Assembly (NCBI GenBank): GCA_937920235.1
Contig: CALGUK010000002.1
Coordinates: 1-64,000 of the forward strand
DNA from: an uncultured Clostridia bacterium
GTDB lineage: Bacteria; Bacillota; Clostridia; Oscillospirales; Acutalibacteraceae
DNA: 64,000 nt
Direction of reading: 5' to 3'
Shown here: positions 8,368 to 16,385 of the stretch, piece after piece
Numbering within the stretch: position 1 is the first letter of the stretch
How the letters are laid out: every line of letters begins with the position of its first letter
Translations under genes and position numbers: made by a program
Notes under the pieces: generated by a model
Databases searched by the model: none
Seen by the model: only the letters and a program-made list of their open reading frames with translations
What the model was told of the DNA's origin: nothing

Positions 8368-9950
8368 ATAAATTTAGTGACGGATTTTCCGACAATTCCT
8401 ATGAAGACCTTTTAAACGAATATGCCGGCGAATCACTGACAAGCAAGCCCGTGAAAAAGTCCGAGCCTTCCGAACCGCGCAGGACTTCGTCGCAGACAGG
8501 ATATCGCAGAAGCGACATCTCTTCAAGCCGCACGGAGAGAAAGGAATTTTCTTCTCAGGGCAGCAGCGATTCCTTCGATATTGACCTTCTCACCGCATTT
8601 GAGGAGCCGGTCAGAAAAAGTCCGGACCATTCACGGGTAAATCCCGAGAATAATACGGTAAACAGCAGTTCTGCCCGCAAGGGAAAATTCACCGTAAATA
8701 TTGATTATGCAAAAAATCTTGCCATCGGAGTTGCCAACAAGGTTAAAAGCGTAAAGGACAGCGTAGTTGAAAACCGTGTTGAAGAGGATGACGGCAACGA
8801 GACGGGAAGCTCCGTCTTCATCAGAAAAGGCGGTAAGAAAAAGCTTGATTTTGAAGCACTTGCAGGCCTTATCATAAATACAGTTCAGACTAACAAACGT
8901 GAATTTATGATTTTCGGACTTTGCTTTTTGGTTTCCGTTGTGCTTTCAATTTTCGCAATAAGTTGTGTCAACGATGTCCTTGCAATAAACCGTGACGGAG
9001 AAGAGACAATCGAGGTTGAACTGCCCAACGATGCCGACACCGCCGATGCCATCCGTGTGCTTGACAAGGCAGGACTTGTTAACAACAGTATTTTCTGCAA
9101 TATTTTCGCTAAGGCAATGGGATTTACCGACGAAAACTATCTTCCGGGAATTTACTATTTCACCGATGATATGGGTCTTGAAAAGATGCTTACACGATTC
9201 AAGACAAGCAGTACAAGAGGTAAGGTTATCAGCATCACGGTACCCGAGGGCTATACGGTTGACCAGATATTTGAAAGACTCGAAAAGAATGAAATCTGTA
9301 CCGCCGAGTCGTTATACAGAGTGCTTGAATCGGTCGATTTCGGCAACGAATATGATTTTATCGCAAAAATTAACAATCCCGATGAAAGATATTGCATTCT
9401 TGAAGGCTATATGTTCCCCGCAACCTATGAGTTTGAGCAGGGCACAGAGCCGGCTAACGTAATCAGAAAATTCCTTGACGCATTCAAAAAGCGTTGGACT
9501 GAGGAATATGCCGCAAAAGCAACCGAGCTGGGTATGAGTGTTGATGAAATTATAAGACTTGCTTCCATTATTGAAAAAGAGGGTAACGGAAAAGGACAGT
9601 TCCTGCAAATTTCGTCCGTTCTCCATAACAGACTGAACCGTTCGGGACTTTATCCCACTCTTGACTGTAACTCAACAAAGGACTATGTCAAAAACACTGT
9701 TTCAAAGCGTGTTACCACATCCAAAATCAACGAATATGTTGTAAGCTATAATACCTACGAAATTGCAGGACTTCCTCCGAGTGCTATCTGCAATCCCGGT
9801 ACAGATGCCATTGAGGCAGCTCTCTATCCTACACCGTCACAGAACTATTTCTTCCGCCACGATAAGAATAACAAGATTTACCTTGCGGAGACGATAGAGG
9901 AACACAACGCAAACGGCAGAACCGTTGAGAGAGTCAATGCAGAGGACTGA
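8364..9950 (+). CDS. mltG: Endolytic murein transglycosylase MltG
   Basis: 528 aa. It starts at GTG (8364), 7 bases after a perfect AGGAGG (8351-8356). Residues 1-170 are a charged, Ser/Arg-rich, probably disordered cytoplasmic tail, and one membrane helix lies near 181-203. The extracytoplasmic YceG fold follows, with LEGYMFPATYEF (around 347) and the catalytic ASIIEKE (400-406). It cleaves nascent glycan strands and so sets their length. The cytoplasmic tail is longer than in the E. coli enzyme, a pattern seen in Firmicutes. It is followed by a U32 gene, a conserved Firmicute neighbourhood. Confidence 0.92.
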   Translation: MNKFSDGFSDNSYEDLLNEYAGESLTSKPVKKSEPSEPRRTSSQTGYRRSDISSSRTERKEFSSQGSSDSFDIDLLTAFEEPVRKSPDHSRVNPENNTVNSSSARKGKFTVNIDYAKNLAIGVANKVKSVKDSVVENRVEEDDGNETGSSVFIRKGGKKKLDFEALAGLIINTVQTNKREFMIFGLCFLVSVVLSIFAISCVNDVLAINRDGEETIEVELPNDADTADAIRVLDKAGLVNNSIFCNIFAKAMGFTDENYLPGIYYFTDDMGLEKMLTRFKTSSTRGKVISITVPEGYTVDQIFERLEKNEICTAESLYRVLESVDFGNEYDFIAKINNPDERYCILEGYMFPATYEFEQGTEPANVIRKFLDAFKKRWTEEYAAKATELGMSVDEIIRLASIIEKEGNGKGQFLQISSVLHNRLNRSGLYPTLDCNSTKDYVKNTVSKRVTTSKINEYVVSYNTYEIAGLPPSAICNPGTDAIEAALYPTPSQNYFFRHDKNNKIYLAETIEEHNANGRTVERVNAED

Positions 9951-9954
9951 TAAT

Positions 9955-11175
9955 ATGATTATACCTGAGTTATTAGCTCCCGCCGGAGACAGAGAACGGC
10001 TTGATGCCGCCCTCATGTACGGTGCGGATGCAGTATATCTCGGCGGTGATGCCTTCGGAATGAGAGCAGCGCCGCAGAACTTTAATTTTGAACAGCTTAA
10101 AAGTGCGGTTGACCTTTGCCACTCAAAAGGAGTAAAGGTCTATCTCACCTGCAATACGCTTGCAAGGAATGACGAAATACTGAAATTACCGATGTACCTT
10201 GAGAGATGGGCGGATATCGGTGTCGATGCATTTATCGTTGCGGACATCGGTGTGCTGTCACTGTGTAAGCGTTATGCACCGCCGGTGCCTGTTCACATAT
10301 CAACGCAGGCAGGAATTGTCAATTATGTTACTGCCAACGAGTTTTACAATATGGGTGCTTCGCGAGTTGTCACGGCGAGAGAGCTGTCTATGACGGAAAT
10401 CGCGGAAATCCGCGCCAAAGTGCCTAAGGATCTTGAAATCGAGTGCTTTGTTCACGGTGCAATGTGTGTCTCCTTTTCGGGAAGATGCCTGCTTTCAAAT
10501 TATCTTGTAAACCGTGATGCCAACCGCGGTGAATGTGCTCAACCTTGCCGATGGGAATACGCTCTTATGGAGGTAAAGCGTGACGGTATGTATTTTCCCA
10601 TTCAGGACAGCAAGGAGGGCACATATATCCTGAACTCAAAGGATATGTGTATGATTGAGCACATACCCGAAATGGTCAGGGCGGGAATTTCAAGCTTTAA
10701 AATTGAGGGCAGAGCGAAATCTGCTTATTATGCAGCAGTTATCACAAACGCTTACCGTGTTGCCATTGACGAATATCTCAAAAACCCGTCAGATGATTTC
10801 AAGCCTTCACAATGGGTTATTGATGAGGTTTATAAGGTCAGCTACCGTGACTACTGCACGGGATTTTATTTCAATGCGCCCAATGAAGATGCCAACATCA
10901 GCTTCGAGGGCGGTTATAAACGTCATTACGATGTTATGGCCGAGGTCAAGGATTGTTGTGACGGATATCTGATTGTTGAACAGCGCAACAAATTTTCACG
11001 CGGAGACGTGCTTGATGCTCTTCAACCGTCAACGGAGCCGGTTATTTTTACCGCCGATGAGCTTTTTGATGCCGACGGAAACGAAATAGACTCTGCTCCC
11101 CATCCTATGATGACGGTCAGAATAAAAAGCAACCTTAAGCTTCCGAGCGGAACTTTGTTGAGAAAAGAGAAATAA
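9955..11175 (+). CDS. Peptidase U32 family protein (RNA hydroxylation TrhP/RlhA-type)
   Basis: 406 aa. It opens with IPELLAPAGD and AVYLGG, and carries the U32 signature from about residue 165: FVHGAMC, SGRCLLSNY and a Cys-rich GECAQPCR that in characterised relatives helps bind an Fe-S cluster. Family members TrhP (tRNA U34) and RlhA (23S rRNA) act in prephenate-dependent RNA hydroxylation, so the old 'collagenase' label is unlikely. The ATG at 9955, behind AGAGGA and 4 bases after mltG, fits the family N-terminus better than the upstream start at 9925. Which RNA is the target is unknown. Confidence 0.88.
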   Translation: MIIPELLAPAGDRERLDAALMYGADAVYLGGDAFGMRAAPQNFNFEQLKSAVDLCHSKGVKVYLTCNTLARNDEILKLPMYLERWADIGVDAFIVADIGVLSLCKRYAPPVPVHISTQAGIVNYVTANEFYNMGASRVVTARELSMTEIAEIRAKVPKDLEIECFVHGAMCVSFSGRCLLSNYLVNRDANRGECAQPCRWEYALMEVKRDGMYFPIQDSKEGTYILNSKDMCMIEHIPEMVRAGISSFKIEGRAKSAYYAAVITNAYRVAIDEYLKNPSDDFKPSQWVIDEVYKVSYRDYCTGFYFNAPNEDANISFEGGYKRHYDVMAEVKDCCDGYLIVEQRNKFSRGDVLDALQPSTEPVIFTADELFDADGNEIDSAPHPMMTVRIKSNLKLPSGTLLRKEK

Positions 11176-11203
11176 TACTTGCAAATACAGTTGGTGAACT
11201 ACA

Positions 11204-11950
11204 GTGTTAAAAATTTTATTAGTGATTTGTTACATAGCCTTTTTCATTTTTCTACCCTTATATGATAAGGCTTATTGGCCCGAACCGACAAAAAAATCTC
11301 TCACCTGTAAGATGTGTGCCGCAACCTTATTTATAGCTATTGCAGTTCTCGGAATCTTCATATCCGGCAACCGTTCCGATTATGTAACATATATGCTTAT
11401 CGGACTGTGCCTCGGATGGCTCGGTGACCTGCTTATGCATATACCGCACGGTGACCGTGAGCCGTATATGGGAGCCGTATATACAGGTGCGGGAGGATTT
11501 CTTATTGGCCACATATTTTATGTATGTGCCTTTGCTGTTACCACGGCTTCACTCGTAAAGGATTACAGCTTCATCACCGTTCCCGAGGTAATTGCCTTTG
11601 CAGTTATTTATCTTGTATTCGCGTTAATGCTTGAGCCGGTATTCAAATTCCGTTTTACCGGCAGGTTCATGAAAATCGCTCTTTATATTTACAGCGTTTT
11701 CCTGGTTATTATGCTGGTTAAATCAGTCGGCTTCGGCATTACATATTACATACACGGCAGTGAAAACAATCTGATTGCAGGCGCAATACTCGTAGTCGGC
11801 GGAATATTGTTCTTCATATCGGATTTCACTCTCGGACTAAGACTTCTGGGCGGTAAAAAAGGTGATAAGTTTATCAAAACACTAAGTCTTTATACTTATT
11901 TCCTTGCTCAGCTTCTTTTATCCACATCAATTCTTTTTGTCAAGGCATAA
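11204..11950 (+). CDS. YhhN family membrane protein (lysoplasmalogenase-like)
   Basis: 248 aa with about eight hydrophobic helices. The YhhN features are GWLGDLLMH after the second or third helix (conserved Asp), GGFLIGHIFY (conserved His) and ISDFTLGLR near the C-terminus (conserved Asp). The mammalian TMEM86 relatives hydrolyse the vinyl-ether bond of lysoplasmalogens. Plasmalogens occur in anaerobic Clostridia, which makes this activity plausible here. It starts at GTG (11204) behind GGTGA. It is probably cotranscribed with the U32 gene (28 bp gap) and trmB. Confidence 0.78.
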   Translation: MLKILLVICYIAFFIFLPLYDKAYWPEPTKKSLTCKMCAATLFIAIAVLGIFISGNRSDYVTYMLIGLCLGWLGDLLMHIPHGDREPYMGAVYTGAGGFLIGHIFYVCAFAVTTASLVKDYSFITVPEVIAFAVIYLVFALMLEPVFKFRFTGRFMKIALYIYSVFLVIMLVKSVGFGITYYIHGSENNLIAGAILVVGGILFFISDFTLGLRLLGGKKGDKFIKTLSLYTYFLAQLLLSTSILFVKA

Positions 11951-11961
11951 GGTGAAACAAT

Positions 11962-12633
11962 ATGAGACCGAGAAAAATAAGAAATCTTTATGAGAGACGT
12001 GAAAACTGCAGTGATTTGTGTATTCCGTATTCCTTAGAGTCCTTTGACTTCCGCACGGACTCTGAAAAAAGCAATTATTTTGACATTGATAAAATTTTCG
12101 GCAGAAGTGCTCCGCTTGTAATGGAAGTGGGCTGCGGAAAAGGTCAGTTCATATGTGAATATGCAAAGCAAAATCCCGATAAAAACATTATTGCGATTGA
12201 GTGTGTTGCCACGGTACTTGTTGAGGCCTGTGAAAAGGTCAAGGAAGAAAAAATCGGGAATATCCGTTTTCTTGAAATGAAAGCCGAATATCTTCCCCTT
12301 TTTATCAAGGAAAAATCAATTTGTGAGATTTATCTGAACTTCAGTACACCGTTCCCTAAGTCGCGTCATGAAAGTCACAGACTTACCAGCAAGGGTTTTC
12401 TTGACATTTATAAAAAGCTGCTTACAGATGACGGCTTTATCGCACAGAAAACCGACAGCCGTGAATTTTTTGAGTATTCCCTTGAAAATTTTTCGCAGAA
12501 CGGATTTATTCTTTATGATATATCTCTTGATCTGCACAGCAGTAATTTTGAGGGCAATATTGTTACGGAATACGAGCAGAAATTTGTCGACATGGGACTT
12601 CCCATTCACAGACTTGTCGCAAAACTGAAATAA
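11962..12633 (+). CDS. trmB: tRNA (guanine-N7-)-methyltransferase TrmB
   Basis: 223 aa SAM-dependent methyltransferase making m7G46 in tRNA. MEVGCGKGQF is the SAM-binding glycine loop, IAIECVA the acidic strand-2 end, and NFSTPFPKSRHESHRLTS matches the TrmB active-site signature (usually NFSDPWPKxRHxxRRL), here with T and F replacing D and W. A short N-terminal extension with RPRKIRN precedes the fold, as in other TrmB. It is the last gene of the rightward housekeeping run and is followed by a terminator hairpin. The D-to-T change in the signature is unusual. Confidence 0.88.
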   Translation: MRPRKIRNLYERRENCSDLCIPYSLESFDFRTDSEKSNYFDIDKIFGRSAPLVMEVGCGKGQFICEYAKQNPDKNIIAIECVATVLVEACEKVKEEKIGNIRFLEMKAEYLPLFIKEKSICEIYLNFSTPFPKSRHESHRLTSKGFLDIYKKLLTDDGFIAQKTDSREFFEYSLENFSQNGFILYDISLDLHSSNFEGNIVTEYEQKFVDMGLPIHRLVAKLK

Positions 12634-12649
12634 TATAGTCATTATATCC

Positions 12650-12692
12650 AACAGGCTGTTGATTTTTTTGTTAAATTAACAGTCTGTTTTTT
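12650..12692 (+). terminator. Terminator of the tmk-trmB run
   Basis: AACAGGCTGTT (12650-12660) can pair with AACAGTCTGTT (12678-12688) with one G-T pair, followed by a T run. Confidence 0.7.
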
Positions 12693-12745
12693 GTTTGGGT
12701 AATATGATACAATTAAGTATGCTATATTGATAAGGACGGGATTTA

Positions 12746-14221
12746 ATGACGACAAGTAAAAATGAACAGAAGCATGTTGGCAAAAGCGAATTCATTCTCT
12801 ATCTGATGGGTGTATTCTTTTACACTACGATGACGGGAATGGTGGGAGGTAACCGAAATGCTTACCTTGTTAACGTGCTGAGGCTTACAGATGATCAGAC
12901 ATCTGATTTCAATGTGTTGACGGCAATTATACCTTTTATACTCAATTTCTTTATCGTTATGTATATCGACGGACGAAGAATGGGTAAAAAAGGTAAGTTC
13001 AGACCTGTTGCAATGCTGGTTGCAGTTCCGATGGCAATAGTTATGATGCTCTCTTTCTGGGCACCTCCGGGACTTTCCGGCACAATGCTTATGATATATG
13101 TTGTTACTCTTGCTGTATTATGGGGTGTATTATGCACATTCGGTAACTCTATAAATATGGTTGCGAATGTTATGACTCCAAACCTGAAGGAGCGTGATCA
13201 AGTTCTCTCTTTCCGCAGTATTTCAAGTGCGGTCGGCAACTCTGCACCTGTGGTTATTCTGCTTGTTATCGGTCTTATCTGGAAAAAGGATAACCAGAAT
13301 CTTATAAATGCGGTGACGGGTACCAGCATACGCAGTGTTGAGGGTCTTCAATATATTATCTCGGCGGCTCTTTGCGGTGTTGTCGGAATTATAACCGTGC
13401 TCATCGGTATGAAGGTTGTCCGTGAAAGAACCGTATATACGGCTGAAAAGAAAAATCCTCTTATCGGATTTTTCGATATTATTAAAAATAAATATGCCTG
13501 GACAATCATCTTTTCGGAATTTTTAAAAAGCTTCCGCGGAATTGCAACATATATGGAGCCTTTTATCGCAGCAGCTGTTCTTGGAGACATTTCAAAAAAG
13601 ATTCTATTTGTTTTGCCCGTCGGTATCGGAACAGCAGTAGGTATGCTCATCATAAACTTCCTGCTTAAAAAGTTTGACGCAAGACAGCTTTATATCGCCA
13701 GCGGCATCTATTCACTCTGTGCCAACTGCATAGCCTTCGGTGTAGGTTATGCCTATTTCAAAAGTGGCTCTGTAATTTTGCAGATCATATTTATCGTATT
13801 CCTTTTCCTTATAGGACTCCAATTCGGTGCTTCAAATCTTCTGCCGAGCATGTTCCAGGCGGATGTTCTTGAAACAATCGAGCTGAAAACCGGCAAGCGT
13901 CTTGACGCTTCGTTCCCGTTTGTTATCGGCATCGGCACACTAATAAGCGGTACAATTGCAAGCTATCTGGCTCCGCAGATTCTCTACGGTGAGGGCTCGA
14001 TTATCGGATATATTCAGCCCACAGATCTTGTGCCCAATCCCGTTCAGTCGCTTGACACAAAAATTACGCTTCTGTTCTTCTACACGATTATGCACGGTAT
14101 TATGATGTTTCTGGCCGGAGTACCGTTCTTCTTCTATAAACTGACCGGCAAAACAAAAGAGGAGTATCACAACGCACTTTTAGCCAAGCGTGCAGAAATT
14201 CAAGAATCTCGGACAAAATAA
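12746..14221 (+). CDS. MFS transporter of the glycoside-pentoside-hexuronide (GPH) type
   Basis: 491 aa, 12 predicted membrane helices. The cytosolic loop 2-3 has YIDGRRMGKKGKFRP, the GPH-type version of the MFS motif (D-x-x-x-GR-x-R-P pattern). After helix 6 a loop reads VVRERTVYTAEKK, again typical. It probably imports a sugar or glycoside with a cation. It is monocistronic: the trmB terminator precedes it and a strong terminator follows. No sugar enzyme is adjacent, so the substrate is open. Confidence 0.82.
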   Translation: MTTSKNEQKHVGKSEFILYLMGVFFYTTMTGMVGGNRNAYLVNVLRLTDDQTSDFNVLTAIIPFILNFFIVMYIDGRRMGKKGKFRPVAMLVAVPMAIVMMLSFWAPPGLSGTMLMIYVVTLAVLWGVLCTFGNSINMVANVMTPNLKERDQVLSFRSISSAVGNSAPVVILLVIGLIWKKDNQNLINAVTGTSIRSVEGLQYIISAALCGVVGIITVLIGMKVVRERTVYTAEKKNPLIGFFDIIKNKYAWTIIFSEFLKSFRGIATYMEPFIAAAVLGDISKKILFVLPVGIGTAVGMLIINFLLKKFDARQLYIASGIYSLCANCIAFGVGYAYFKSGSVILQIIFIVFLFLIGLQFGASNLLPSMFQADVLETIELKTGKRLDASFPFVIGIGTLISGTIASYLAPQILYGEGSIIGYIQPTDLVPNPVQSLDTKITLLFFYTIMHGIMMFLAGVPFFFYKLTGKTKEEYHNALLAKRAEIQESRTK

Positions 14222-14235
14222 AATCTAATAATTCA

Positions 14236-14263
14236 GGCGGAGCTTTTCGGCTCCGTCTTTTTT
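14236..14263 (+). terminator. Terminator of the GPH transporter gene
   Basis: GGCGGAGC, loop TTTTCG, GCTCCGTC, then six T. A strong intrinsic terminator 15 bp past the stop codon. Confidence 0.88.
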
Positions 14264-14471
14264 AATAAAATTGCACAAACTTTTTGGCTTTTTTCAAAAT
14301 TCATTCCTTATCTGCGACCTTTTTCTACTTCAGAATGCAATTTATTTATGCAACTTTCATAAAAAGTCCCTTTCTTTAAAAAAATTATTACACATCCTGC
14401 AAATTATTTTCATTAACAATTTATTTGTGCATTATTAACAAATATTTAATAATTTTATTGTGCAAAAATGC
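14264..14471. other. AT-rich intergenic stretch with direct repeats
   Basis: No gene is visible. It contains ATTAACAA twice at 14412-14419 and 14434-14441, exactly 22 bp apart in the same orientation, and several TTGTGCA/TTGCACAA motifs (near 14271, 14426 and 14458). It ends at the promoter of the 36-codon ORF. A regulatory region is the simplest reading; the regulator is unknown. Confidence 0.4.
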
Positions 14472-14500
14472 TTGACTTTTTGTTTTTTTAGTGGTATCAT
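14472..14500 (+). promoter_or_regulatory. Sigma-A promoter of the 36-codon ORF
   Basis: TTGACT (14472-14477), 17 bp spacer, TATCAT (14495-14500), 31 bp upstream of the GTG start. Confidence 0.72.
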
Positions 14501-14531
14501 ATAGCCACAACAGAATAAAGGAGGCGGTAGA

Positions 14532-14642
14532 GTGTTTAACGCCAACAACGAGCAAATGCAGCTTGTAAGTGAGGTCCTTGAAAACAAGTTCTCATTTAGG
14601 TCATTTCTCAAGATTGTTCAGTTAATCGGCTTCGAAGCATAA
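14532..14642 (+). CDS. Small hypothetical protein (36 aa)
   Basis: Too short for routine ORF calling. It starts at GTG (14532) preceded by AAAGGAGGCGG at an ideal distance and by a good sigma-A promoter. The product begins MFNANNEQMQLVSEVLEN and ends with a hydrophobic/aromatic segment FSFRSFLKIVQLIGFEA that could form an amphipathic helix. It has no Cys and no recognisable leader/core pattern, so it does not look like AgrD or a classical lantibiotic precursor. It is monocistronic and is followed by a potentially structured non-coding segment and a terminator. Function is unknown; I do not recognise the family. Translation signals are strong, but conservation is untested. Confidence 0.55.
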   Translation: MFNANNEQMQLVSEVLENKFSFRSFLKIVQLIGFEA

Positions 14643-14840
14643 TGCTGAACATCAGATCTCCTTTAGTTTGTTCAAAATTTCTGTGCGGTGGGTTTTCCAA
14701 TCCCCAACAAATTTTCCCTTTCCTTTTTCATAAAGTATAACACCAATCCCTATTTCCCGTCGCACAGGAATTTTTATATATACAGACTTCTCAATGAAGT
14801 CGCTCAATTTGTTTTTTCATAATAATTTTTCTCATAATCC
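14643..14840 (+). ncRNA. Candidate structured RNA segment downstream of the 36-aa ORF
   Basis: No protein gene is visible. CTGTGCGGTGGG (14681-14692) is complementary to CCCGTCGCACAG (14756-14767) over 12 positions including two G-T pairs, enclosing about 63 nt, and is followed by a T-rich stretch. The segment is cotranscribed with the small ORF unless terminated at the T stretch. It could be a long 3' UTR, a small RNA or a pure coincidence. Confidence 0.3.
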
Positions 14841-14844
14841 AAAA

Positions 14845-14882
14845 AGAAGCCTGTCACCTTTTCGGTGGCGGTTTTCTTTTTA
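14845..14882 (+). terminator. Terminator of the small-ORF transcript
   Basis: CCTGTCACC, loop TTTTC, GGTGGCGG (eight pairs), then a T-rich tail TTTTCTTTTT. Confidence 0.75.
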
Positions 14883-14946
14883 TATAAAAGAATCCCGACC
14901 TGCGATGTCTTGCCTCTTTCCGAGTGCAATGAACCGAGTCGGGATT
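14883..14946 (-). terminator. Terminator of the rnf operon
   Basis: Inverted repeat AATCCCGAC (14891-14899) / GTCGGGATT (14938-14946) with a structured 38 nt interior. On the minus strand it is followed by CTTTTATAT, 18 bp past the rnfB stop. Confidence 0.6.
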
Positions 14947-14964
14947 ATATTTTGTTTTATCGGA

Positions 14965-15771
14965 TCAGACCTTTTTCATATCAACAAGGTCAATTACGCC
15001 GACAGGGCAAACCTCGTGACATTTGCCACAACCGATACATTTTTGGTAATCAACGTGGGCGACAAAATTTTCAACCTTGACCGCATCATACTCGCAAGCC
15101 TTTACACATTTCATACAACCGATGCATCCGGAGGTACATTCTTTTCTTGTCACCGCACCTTTATCGTGGTTTTTGCATAAAACTGCGGCGGTAATTCGAT
15201 GCAGCGGCATCATTTCAATAAGCCCCTTAGGACAGGTATTAACGCACATCTTGCAGGCTCTGCACTCGACGGGATTTATTCTTGCCACACCGTTACAGAT
15301 ATGAATTGCGTTATAAGGACAGGCAGCAACACAGTCCCCGAGTCCGAGACAACCGTAAACACATTCTTTGGGACCCGAATAAAGCTGTGCAGCCATACGA
15401 CAACTTTCTACACCGCGGTATTCATATTTAAGCTTTGCGGTTCCGTTGTGGCCCATACACAGCACAACGGCTGCTTCGGGCATTACCTCGCCTGCCTCAA
15501 CACCGAGAATGGTCGCTATCTCACCCGAAACGGCATTTCCGCCCGGTGAACACAGAGCAGTATTATCTGTCTCGCCCTTTGCAAGAGCGCTTGCATAACC
15601 ATCACAGCCCGAAAATCCGCAAGCACCACAGTTTGCACCGGGCAGACACTCACGGATTGCCTCTGCCTTTTCATCCTTGGGAACGGCAAAAACAATTGAT
15701 GCAACCGCAAGACCGAGACCGAGAACAAGACCGATTACAGCCACAACTATTACAGCGTTTAATATCTCCAT
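14965..15771 (-). CDS. rnfB: Rnf complex subunit RnfB (ferredoxin-like)
   Basis: 268 aa. One N-terminal membrane helix (residues 5-28) anchors it. GANCGACGFSGCDGYA is the RnfB/ASKHA-type Fe-S motif, followed by several CxxCxxCxxxCP 4Fe-4S motifs: CLGLGDCVAACP, CRACKMCVNTCP, CIGCMKCVKACE and CIGCGKCHEVCP. It is the entry point for electrons from reduced ferredoxin to the Na+/H+-pumping ferredoxin:NAD+ oxidoreductase. It is the last gene of the operon, behind a perfect AAGGAGGG ribosome binding site and before a terminator. Confidence 0.95.
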   Translation of the reverse strand: MEILNAVIVVAVIGLVLGLGLAVASIVFAVPKDEKAEAIRECLPGANCGACGFSGCDGYASALAKGETDNTALCSPGGNAVSGEIATILGVEAGEVMPEAAVVLCMGHNGTAKLKYEYRGVESCRMAAQLYSGPKECVYGCLGLGDCVAACPYNAIHICNGVARINPVECRACKMCVNTCPKGLIEMMPLHRITAAVLCKNHDKGAVTRKECTSGCIGCMKCVKACEYDAVKVENFVAHVDYQKCIGCGKCHEVCPVGVIDLVDMKKV

Positions 15772-15785
15772 TTCTTGTTCCCTCC

Positions 15786-16385
15786 TTAACCGAAAATACC
15801 GTCAACAAGTCCCGTAAAGCCCAGGAATGACATTGACACAAGAGATGCCGATACAAGCGTTATGGGAAGCCCCTGCAGGCTCTTGGGAATGTCGGCACCC
15901 TCAAGTCTTTCGCGGACTCCCGCAAACATAATCATAGCAACCATAAAGCCGAGACCTGCACCGAGTGAGGAAACCATGGATTTACCGAATGTATATCCGG
16001 TTTCCACATTGAGAAGCACAACGCCGAGAACAGCACAGTTAGTTGTAATAAGCGGAAGATAAATTCCCAATGCGTTATAAAGAGAAACCATATATTTTTT
16101 AAGTATAATCTCTACAAGCTGAACAAGTGCCGCAATTACGAGAATAAAAACGATTGTCTGCAGATATGCAAGCTCCTCACCGAGCAGATATTTATTGACA
16201 GGATATGTAACGGCGGTCGCAAGCACCATAACGAAGATAACTGCCGCACTCATACCCACAGCAGTATTAACCTTTTTGGATACACCCAGGAACGGACATA
16301 TACCGAGGAATTTTGAAAGAATATAGTTATCGGTTAAAATCCCCGTAAGAAGAATCGCAAGAAAAACCTTAATCATTTCACTCAT
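15786..16385 (-). CDS. rnfA: Rnf complex membrane subunit RnfA
   Basis: 199 aa with six membrane helices. The N-terminal DNYILSKFLGICPFLGVSKK carries the conserved Cys of the half-site of the membrane 2Fe-2S cluster shared with RnfE, and LITTNCAVLGVVLLN in helix 4 the second conserved Cys region. It starts inside the end of rnfE (4 bp overlap), so the two halves of the cluster site are translated together. Confidence 0.95.
   Translation of the reverse strand: MSEMIKVFLAILLTGILTDNYILSKFLGICPFLGVSKKVNTAVGMSAAVIFVMVLATAVTYPVNKYLLGEELAYLQTIVFILVIAALVQLVEIILKKYMVSLYNALGIYLPLITTNCAVLGVVLLNVETGYTFGKSMVSSLGAGLGFMVAMIMFAGVRERLEGADIPKSLQGLPITLVSASLVSMSFLGFTGLVDGIFG

Noticed and set aside
14794..15180. 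Plus-strand frame of 128 codons overlapping the rnfB end
   Set aside because: It crosses two terminator hairpins and runs antisense to conserved rnfB ferredoxin motifs.
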